DNA of 17,483 nt from Gemmatimonadota bacterium (GTDB taxonomy: Bacteria; JBHIER01; G020348925). A program made the position numbers and the translations under genes. Within the stretch, counting starts at the first letter, position 1, and each line of letters starts with the position of its first letter. Under the pieces are notes generated by a model that did no database searches, was not told the DNA's origin, and saw nothing but the letters and a program-made list of their open reading frames with translations. The stretch lies in assembly GCA_020348925.1 (NCBI GenBank), contig CP070758.1:3356682-3374164 (forward strand), written 5' to 3'. Below are positions 12,912 to 17,483 of the stretch, piece by piece.

Positions 12912-14228
12912 ATGCATAGGAGGAGCTTCCCTTATCGGCACATTATCTTAACAGTTATAATTGTAGCCTGTCTTTCTTCACTGACCCACGCGCAGATCAC
13001 TTTTACCGAACACGTCATTACAACCGGCTACACCAACGCATCCTACGTCCACGCCGCCGACTTGGACAAGGACGATGACTTAGACATTCTGGGCGCCTCA
13101 CGCGGCCTGGGATATCAAAGCTGGTGGGAGAACGACGGACACCAGAACTTTACAGAGCATGTTTTATCAGACAGTTTTCCTGGCTCGAACTGTATATTGG
13201 CGGTGGATTTAGATACGGACGGAGATGAGGACATCTTGGCTTCGAGCAGTACCGCTAATTTCATAAAGTGGTGGGAAAACGACGGCACCGCAAGGTTCAC
13301 GGCTCACGTCATCACGGATGGGTATTCAATGGTAATAGGTGTCTTCGCTATCGACATGGATAATGACGGCGATATCGATGTCATCGGGGCCTCTCAAGGT
13401 CACGGCGCCATTCGCTGGTGGAAAAACGACGGAAACCAGAACTTCACCGAGCATTCCATCACGGAAACCGTCAGCTCCCCCTACGACGTTTTTGCCTGTG
13501 ATCTCGACGGGGATGATGACATTGATGTCATCGGATCAAGCCAGAACACGGATACCCATGTCTGGTGGGAAAACGACGGCAGCGAGAGTTTTACCGAGCA
13601 TCTCTTCACCACAAATTACGGCTCCTGTAACTTTTTCGAAGCTGCGGATGTGGATGGCGACGATCTGCTGGATATCGTTGGTGCATCCTTCGGCTCTGGT
13701 GGCGTGGCCTGGTGGCACAATGAGGGAAACAGGACCTTCACCCAAAAGACAATCTCCGAGACGTTCTTCTCGGCCCCAAAGGTGCAGGCCGTCGACATGG
13801 ACGGTGATGGTGATACAGATATTGTAGGCGTATCCTACAGTATGTCTACTGTTGTCTGGTGGGAGAACGACGGAGATGAGAATTTCACTCAACATACGAT
13901 TTCAAATACCCTTGGTGGTCCCTGGCATCTCTTCGCAACCGACATTGACGGTGACGATGATATCGATGTGCTGGTCAGCGGGTTTCAATCCAATCGGATT
14001 GTATGGTTCGAAAACAGTGCCTCAAGCCGGACGAGAGGGGATACCAATGGAGATGGGGCCGTCGATCTTCTGGATATCATCACAGCCGTAAACCATATCT
14101 TGGACACTTCGATCCTCGAGGGGGATGACCTGTGGGCGGCCGATTGCAACGACGACGGGGAAATCGATCTCCTCGATCTCATAGGTATTGTGAATGTGAT
14201 TCTGGGGATCGGCGAGTGTGTACCTTGA
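12912..14228 (+). CDS. Secreted seven-repeat FG-GAP/VCBS-like propeller with C-terminal dockerin
   Basis: Predicted extracellular protein of 438 residues. The start is ATG 12912, because AAGGAGG stands six bases before it; the ATG at 12891 lies upstream of that site. A signal peptide (MHRRSFPYRHIILTVIIVAC, ending near THAQ) is followed by seven repeats of about 49 residues. The pattern is FTEH...AxDxDxDGDxDIxGAS...WWENDG, with Asp-rich calcium loops as in FG-GAP/VCBS repeats; seven copies suit a closed seven-bladed propeller. The last ~60 residues are a type I dockerin with two loops, DTNGDGAVDLLD and DCNDDGEIDLLD. No cohesin is visible here. The role may be binding of a surface partner; no enzyme domain is present. 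Strong call. Confidence 0.92.
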   Translation: MHRRSFPYRHIILTVIIVACLSSLTHAQITFTEHVITTGYTNASYVHAADLDKDDDLDILGASRGLGYQSWWENDGHQNFTEHVLSDSFPGSNCILAVDLDTDGDEDILASSSTANFIKWWENDGTARFTAHVITDGYSMVIGVFAIDMDNDGDIDVIGASQGHGAIRWWKNDGNQNFTEHSITETVSSPYDVFACDLDGDDDIDVIGSSQNTDTHVWWENDGSESFTEHLFTTNYGSCNFFEAADVDGDDLLDIVGASFGSGGVAWWHNEGNRTFTQKTISETFFSAPKVQAVDMDGDGDTDIVGVSYSMSTVVWWENDGDENFTQHTISNTLGGPWHLFATDIDGDDDIDVLVSGFQSNRIVWFENSASSRTRGDTNGDGAVDLLDIITAVNHILDTSILEGDDLWAADCNDDGEIDLLDLIGIVNVILGIGECVP

Positions 14229-14440
14229 TGTTTATCAATTTCAGATATGTAATGACTTGGTGAGGGTAAAATCTTTATGATACAGAGATTTCTGTTTCAA
14301 ACACACCATCCATCTTACAACATACACATCACCGGATAGCTTAAATGCTTGCTTCCAACGAAGCATAACATTTTACAGTTTTCGCACTCCATTCTATTCG
14401 CACTGTTTACCCTTCCTGCTTCAACAAACAGCGTCACGAG
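14229..14440. other. Spacer after the dockerin gene with a weak hairpin
   Basis: No gene is supported. ATGCTT (14345-14350) and AAGCAT (14361-14366) are inverted and followed by AACATTTT, a weak terminator-like structure more than 100 bp past the stop. A hydrophobic frame near 14385-14425 (ILFALFTLPAS) may be the out-of-frame signal peptide of the following pseudogene. Confidence 0.3.
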
Positions 14441-14970
14441 TCAATCGGCCCGGAGCTGCCCAATTACACCGTCTCCGGTACAGTCTTTCACAGCATCACC
14501 CACGAACCGCTTCCCGGCGCACAGGTGACGATCGAAGACCTGAGTGCGACCACCGACAGCCTCCGCCGGTACGCCGTTTTCCACGTCCCCGGAGGGGAAA
14601 GCCACGCCGTCACCGTTTCCAAGGTACACTTTGAAACCTTCGAAACATATCTCACAATGGGTTATGCGGATCTCGACTCCTTCGATTTTGTCCTGGGTAA
14701 AATACTCAGCTTCAGCGATCTGTTTCAGGGACCGACAGGTGAATCCAAGGGGCTGGCCTGGATCGGTGACATCACCTGGTCCAGCGACGGGCTCCGAAAA
14801 AGAATGTACGTGCACGACGGAGCGCTGGAGTGGATGAGCTCCTTCGACGCGCCGGGCTCCTTCCCCCCAGGGAGAAATACACCACCCCCTATGGTTTAAT
14901 GGCCACGCAGGAAGGCGAAAACAGATATCTCTGGTATCGGTCGGCTTCGACAATATTTTCTGATGTCTGA
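14441..14970 (+). pseudogene. Frameshifted secreted protein: carboxypeptidase-regulatory-like domain plus propeller
   Basis: One frame (through TAA 14897-14899) reads YTVSGTVFHSITHEPLPGAQ and then TTDSLRRYAVFHVPGGESHA, a CarboxypepD_reg-like Ig fold. It continues with GLAWIGDITWSSDG and LEWMSSFDAPGSFPPG, in the style of SMP-30/YVTN-type propeller blades. From about 14890 the sense continues in another frame as YGLMATQEGENRYLWYRS and stops at TGA 14968-14970. No in-frame start or signal peptide precedes it; a signal-like stretch lies upstream in a different frame. The gene therefore has at least one frameshift and lost its 3' part. It ends inside a 27-bp repeat also found at the hepT break. 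Confidence 0.6.
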
Positions 14971-14980
14971 CCCTATAAGA
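14954..14980. repeat. 27-bp repeat with TGATGTCTGACCC core, copy 1
   Basis: Matches 16579-16605 in 26 of 27 positions; the core is TTCTGATGTCTGACCCT. It marks the 3' end of the propeller pseudogene. GTCTGACCC is a motif I associate with ends of REP-associated transposable elements. Confidence 0.7.
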
Positions 14981-15229
14981 GGAATATAATTACATGAACG
15001 CTAAAATCAACGTTCTTTATTTATCTCTTCTTCCCCCCTCGTCTTCACCCTGTAAAGTATTGTTCGGCCTGACTGTTCGACCCTCCGTTTTCGCCTCAGC
15101 GAAACTTACACAATCGTCCCCTCATCTAATGAGCATATTTAGCAGAGCTACGCTTTACATTGCAGATTACGATCAGCCGAGTACGCTCAGTTGATTTCTG
15201 TGAGCTGATTACGATGAAAGGAGGGCAAC
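14971..15229. other. Spacer with no supported gene
   Basis: A 66-codon plus-strand ORF at 14994-15194 has low-complexity Ser/Pro content, no family signature and no useful ribosome-binding site. No clear promoter or terminator is visible. Confidence 0.35.
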
Positions 15230-15508
15230 ATGTTCTCTGGTGCAGGTATAGGCGCCGGATTTGCCATAGGAATTGCTGCAGGAATGGTTGCAGGTCGAAA
15301 AAAGGCCGGTGACGATCTTCGAAAATTTACAGAAACAAACAATATCACCATCAGGGACGGGCACGGCGAGTGGATGCTCATCGACGATTTTCTCACCCAA
15401 GCCCTCGGCGCCCACGCCGGCGGAGATAAAAAGATCCAGGTCATAATCTGTGTACTGCTTGGTATCCTCGCCCTTCTCGGCGTGGTATTCTTTATCATGA
15501 GGTCGTGA
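15230..15508 (+). CDS. Small membrane protein with Gly-zipper and C-terminal helix (unknown)
   Basis: 92 residues; AAGGAGG stands about seven bases before ATG 15230, an excellent start. Residues 4-22 (GAGIGAGFAIGIAAGMVAG) form a glycine-zipper helix, followed by a basic stop (RKK). A soluble middle (~26-66) includes IRDGHGEWMLIDDFLTQALG, and residues ~69-90 form a second hydrophobic helix ending in RS. Two membrane helices with a 45-residue loop are therefore likely. I do not recognise the family. It stands alone: pseudogene debris upstream, repeats downstream. Confidence 0.72.
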   Translation: MFSGAGIGAGFAIGIAAGMVAGRKKAGDDLRKFTETNNITIRDGHGEWMLIDDFLTQALGAHAGGDKKIQVIICVLLGILALLGVVFFIMRS

Positions 15509-15630
15509 ACCAGCCCTTTCTTGTTCCCGGATGCGCGGACAGAGTCTCTGTATGCTCGTCCTCGATCTCTTTAAGCCGTGATATAGATCCCAAACCGCAC
15601 AGCTCAGGGTGACATGTTGATTTCACACAA

Positions 15631-15661
15631 TCAAAGATCAAAGATACGACCCCGTATACTG
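15631..15661. repeat. 31-bp repeat with ATACG/CGTAT hairpin, copy 1
   Basis: Matches 15724-15754 in 29 of 31 positions. The core GATACGACCCCGTATAC folds as ATACG...CGTAT. Together with copy 2 it makes a partial tandem with a 93-bp period. A third, shorter match ends the repeat at 17347. Confidence 0.6.
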
Positions 15662-15662
15662 T

Positions 15663-15746
15663 TCTCCTCCGCTCCTCTGCATCCCTGCTCCCATGCTCCT
15701 TGCGACCCTCGGACATCTGAAGATCAAACATCAAAGATGCGACCCC
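15663..15746. repeat. 84-bp direct repeat, left copy
   Basis: Matches 17264-17347 in 80 of 84 positions; the last 60 positions (15687-15746) are identical. It starts TCTCCTCC and ends GATGCGACCCC. The pair brackets hicBA and the MNT/hepT remnant. Confidence 0.85.
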
Positions 15747-15754
15747 GTATACTG
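15724..15754. repeat. 31-bp repeat, copy 2
   Basis: Second copy of the 15631-15661 sequence, overlapping the end of the left 84-bp repeat. The G in GATGCG weakens the hairpin seen in copy 1. Confidence 0.6.
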
Positions 15755-15841
15755 CGATCCTGTCTGCTATACTACCTCCCAAAAAAATATTTTGCAAAAA
15801 GTAGCCGATCACCTTATTGCACTCTTTGCTCCTGAACTGAT

Positions 15842-16030
15842 TTAGAATTTCGGTTTCAAACCAGCTTGCTTGCATAATTCATTGGCAGTAATTCTGTCTA
15901 TCGTTCGTTGTCTTTTTATGGGTATTGTCCTGATGTCATTTGTATAAATGGAATGATTTCCACCTTCACGCAGAAAGAAAAAGCCGTTTTCCTCAAAATA
16001 CCTTATTAGGTCACTACGTTTTATGGACAT
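15842..16030 (-). CDS. hicA: HicA-type mRNA interferase toxin
   Basis: 62-residue ribonuclease toxin that cleaves mRNA during translation and is neutralised by HicB. Features are the double-stranded-RNA-binding-like fold, the opening IKRSDLIRYFEENGFFFLRE and catalytic H26 in GGNHSIY, followed by TIPIKRQRTIDRITANELCKQAGL. Length is normal for the family. The ATG at 16030 begins one base after the hicB stop, so the two are co-transcribed and translationally coupled. Order antitoxin-toxin is seen in many hicBA loci. It appears intact. Confidence 0.9.
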   Translation of the reverse strand: MSIKRSDLIRYFEENGFFFLREGGNHSIYTNDIRTIPIKRQRTIDRITANELCKQAGLKPKF

Positions 16031-16031
16031 A

Positions 16032-16250
16032 CTATAACTCGATAGGTACCTGTTCTAAAAGTGCCCCACCAACCGGGATCTCTTTTTCTTGTTCTCGATA
16101 GGCTTTTATCATTTCTGACAATGCATCCTTCAACATTGCCCTACATTCCTCCAGGGATGCACCCTCAGTAATAACCTCCGGCCATTCAACCAATTGTCCC
16201 ATGTAGCCGGAATCTACTTTCGTGTATTTTGCAGTGTAATGGCTCAACAT
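16032..16250 (-). CDS. hicB: HicB-type antitoxin (short form)
   Basis: 72-residue partner of HicA. The partial RNase H-like HicB fold is visible: YTAKYTKVDSGYMGQLVEWP, then EVITEGASLEECRAMLKDAL and SEMIKAYREQEKEIP. There is no C-terminal helix-turn-helix or ribbon-helix-helix extension, so any DNA binding would need the core alone or the complex. GGAG stands before ATG 16250. Upstream is a promoter candidate with a palindrome over its -35 element. Confidence 0.9.
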   Translation of the reverse strand: MLSHYTAKYTKVDSGYMGQLVEWPEVITEGASLEECRAMLKDALSEMIKAYREQEKEIPVGGALLEQVPIEL

Positions 16251-16577
16251 TGATTCACTCCTTATTTTTCACCACATTGCGAATGATTCTATTCAACACT
16301 CTCAATTTGCACAAAAAGTGAAGAATTGTCAAGACAAGAATTATTCTTATTTTATCCTTTTTTTGTCCTCTACTGTTCGTATTCCGTATTCTGCATTTCC
16401 TCTACCGTATTCCGTGCTCAGTCTCCCGTATTTTTTCAACTTAAAATAATCGAATTATTTCTCGGCGGTCAAACCTAAAGTGGACATGACAGGAAGCACG
16501 AGTAAGTTTCCCTTTTCGAAAGCCTGTCCTGAGCATGGTCTGAGGAGGAGATTGGGTGGGATCGAAAACCTCAAAAT
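16251..16577. other. Spacer between hicB and the hepT remnant
   Basis: 327 bp. The left part holds the hicBA control region (16286-16337). At 16377-16436 there are degenerate CCGTATTCCGT-type repeats. 16500-16577 holds repeat-like debris (AAGCCTGTCCTGAGCATGG). The missing 3' part of hepT is not found here. Confidence 0.45.
16286..16337 (-). promoter_or_regulatory. hicBA promoter candidates with TTGTC-aa-GACAA palindrome
   Basis: On the minus strand a perfect TTGACA lies at 16332-16327. With 17-bp spacing it meets CAAATT (16309-16304). An alternative pair is TTGTGC (16314-16309) and TAGAAT (16291-16286). The perfect palindrome TTGTC-AA-GACAA (16326-16337) covers the first -35 and is a plausible autoregulation operator. 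Confidence 0.4.
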
Positions 16578-16721
16578 CTATTTTCTGATGTCTGACCCTT
16601 TAAGATTGGCTGTTTTCTTATCTGAGGAAAATGTCACAAAATCCATATCGGAAGTAAATTCCTCAACCTCGATGATCGAATTCAGGATATCTGAAACATA
16701 ATCTCTCAGATCTTTTCTCAT
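16578..16721 (-). pseudogene. hepT: Truncated HepT (HEPN/DUF86) toxin
   Basis: Starts with MRKDLRDYVSDILNSIIEVE and continues FTSDMDFVTFSSDKKTAN, the clear N-terminus of DUF86/HepT ribonucleases. After about residue 39 the frame runs into the 27-bp repeat and stops at TAG 16580-16578, leaving 47 codons of a usual 110-140. The catalytic R-X4-6-H motif of HEPN toxins lies in the lost part, so the product cannot be an active RNase. The ATG overlaps the MNT stop (ATGA), the usual coupled arrangement. Confidence 0.85.
16579..16605. repeat. 27-bp repeat with TGATGTCTGACCC core, copy 2
   Basis: Same sequence and orientation as 14954-14980 with one mismatch. It begins where hepT homology ends and supplies the premature stop codon of the remnant. 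Confidence 0.7.
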
Positions 16722-17011
16722 GCAGTGATGACCTCTTCAAGAATATACTGCCCTATGAAAGGCTTCAAAGCCTTCTTAGAAACAAGATCAACTTTTCTTT
16801 TAAGTTGCAGTTCAAGATATTCCTCAAGTTCCATAAATTTGAAGAATCCGATAGGTTTCTCAAATTCTACAAGAATGTCAATATCGCTTGTCTCCATCTC
16901 TTCTTCCCGAACGAAGGAGCCAAACAGACCAATCTCACGCACATTGAACCGGGCTTTAAGTTCAGGCTTTAATGCGTCCAGCTTTCGAAGAATTTTTTCT
17001 CTCATACTCAT
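16718..17011 (-). CDS. mntA: MntA-type nucleotidyltransferase antitoxin (MNT domain)
   Basis: 97 residues from ATG 17011; an in-frame TTG at 17038 is less likely. The minimal nucleotidyltransferase signature is complete: GLFGSFVREEEMETSDIDIL gives GSF plus DxD, followed by FKFMELEEYLELQLKRKVDL. In known MNT-HEPN pairs this enzyme AMPylates the HepT toxin and inactivates it. Here the toxin gene directly downstream is truncated, so the antitoxin is effectively orphaned. The stop overlaps the hepT start by four bases. The Shine-Dalgarno is only an AGG about 11 bases upstream. Confidence 0.87.
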   Translation of the reverse strand: MSMREKILRKLDALKPELKARFNVREIGLFGSFVREEEMETSDIDILVEFEKPIGFFKFMELEEYLELQLKRKVDLVSKKALKPFIGQYILEEVITA

Positions 17012-17483
17012 AATTTCATCAACCTGTCCTGGATTCAAACCATATTACTTTCAAATAATACTTTTATACCACAATTTGCGAAAAAATAACCGCTGTGTCA
17101 AGAGGGGATACGTCTACTCAACATCTGCTCGTGAAAACGGACACCCATCTCCCTTTCATAGCGAGAAACATAGTATGTTTCGGGTCAAACCCTATCCAAG
17201 CCTCCTGTTTCCTCCTTTGTATCGTTCACATTCACGCTTCAACTCATATACTCTTTCACCCTTTCTCCTCCACCCCTCTGCACCTCTGCTCCCATGCTCC
17301 TTGCGACCCTCGGACATCTGAAGATCAAACATCAAAGATGCGACCCCATTGTGGACGATCGCCGAAGGAGCAACGGACTGAAAAAACGATCCCGGCTTTT
17401 TTCATAAGATATTTGGGTTCAATCTATTGTGAGAATAATCAATAAGTTGATCCCATTTTTTATTTGTACCAATTTCGATCTAT
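17012..17483. other. Right-end spacer holding the right 84-bp repeat
   Basis: 472 bp without a supported gene. A TATAAA on the minus strand near 17066 could serve the mntA promoter, but no good -35 is clear. 17264-17347 is the right direct repeat. After it I see nothing I can name; the plus-strand ORFs here are Ser/Pro-rich low-complexity frames. Confidence 0.4.
17264..17347. repeat. 84-bp direct repeat, right copy
   Basis: Second copy of 15663-15746, same orientation; identical over the last 60 positions (17288-17347). Beyond GCGACCCC the sequences diverge (CATTGTGG here, CGTATACTG on the left), which sets the repeat boundary. Confidence 0.85.

Larger units (their letters stand above)
15509..15841. 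other. Repeat-rich spacer left of the toxin-antitoxin genes
   Basis: No real gene. A 126-codon minus-strand ORF covering it is a translation of repeats. It contains two copies, 93 bp apart, of a 31-bp sequence with core GCGACCCCGTATACTG or GATACGACCCCGTATAC, and the left 84-bp direct repeat. A GCAAAAAGTAGCC motif (~15793-15805) resembles the one at 12405. Confidence 0.5.

Noticed and set aside
14441-14953. A 170-codon minus-strand ORF over the propeller pseudogene
   Set aside because: The plus-strand reading shows recognisable domain patterns (VSGTV, PLPGAQV, GLAW), so the antisense ORF is a shadow.
15495-15875. A 126-codon minus-strand ORF
   Set aside because: It is mostly a translation of the 31-bp and 84-bp repeats (YGVASLMFD and YGVVSLIFD) and overlaps the end of hicA.

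Overview
The window reads as chromosomal DNA from an uncultured, diderm (Gram-negative-type) bacterium. An outer-membrane patatin/beta-barrel protein and two secreted beta-propeller proteins point this way. One propeller ends in a FlgD-like/type IX-type C-terminal domain and the other in a dockerin. This mixture is familiar from candidate phyla around the FCB group (KSB1, Zixibacteria, Latescibacteria-like lineages). The placement is an inference from protein style, not a phylogenetic result. I see no rRNA, tRNA, CRISPR array or intact transposase.

Left block (1-5196, minus strand). Read from right to left, this is a cysteine/Fe-S and repair cluster: nifS-type cysteine desulfurase, a NifU-type scaffold (IscU-like domain plus BFD-like [2Fe-2S] domain), a DUF559 nuclease-like gene, an EpsC-type serine acetyltransferase (cysE) and the first ~516 codons of uvrA, which leaves the window at base 1. 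CysE makes O-acetylserine for cysteine synthesis, NifS takes sulfur from cysteine, and NifU builds the cluster. The DUF559 gene is an intruder. It sits with almost no spare DNA between two copies of a G/C-rich repeat (2657-2832 and 3232-3341). The left copy is longer by exactly 66 bp, which is two extra 33-bp tandem units.

Middle block (5197-11862). A 436-bp divergent region carries a promoter candidate and a 24-codon Cys-rich micro-ORF. It leads into a patatin-like phospholipase fused to three POTRA domains and an outer-membrane barrel, then tyrS with its own good promoter. Converging on tyrS is a secreted PQQ-type propeller protein with a sorting-type C-terminal domain. A 42-codon ORF with a strong ribosome-binding site and an upstream promoter candidate precedes it.

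Right block (11863-17483). This is an accessory, decaying region with AT-richer spacers and many short repeats. It holds an ORF6N-domain remnant beside two hairpin elements, a dispersed ATTCCCGC/GCGGGAAT palindrome, and a dockerin protein built of seven 49-residue FG-GAP/VCBS-like repeats. It also holds a frameshifted secreted propeller pseudogene, a two-helix membrane mini-protein, a complete hicBA toxin-antitoxin pair, and an MntA-type nucleotidyltransferase whose partner hepT is cut off after ~39 codons. The hepT break and the end of the propeller pseudogene fall on the same 27-bp repeat (26/27 identical). Both toxin-antitoxin loci lie between 84-bp direct repeats (80/84 identical). Several other short motifs ending in CCCC recall the ends of REP-associated (Y1/IS200-like) elements.

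The strongest candidate for something undescribed is the repeat-DUF559-repeat cassette, whose terminal repeat also appears to supply the gene's ribosome-binding site. Second is the repeat-bounded toxin-antitoxin segment.
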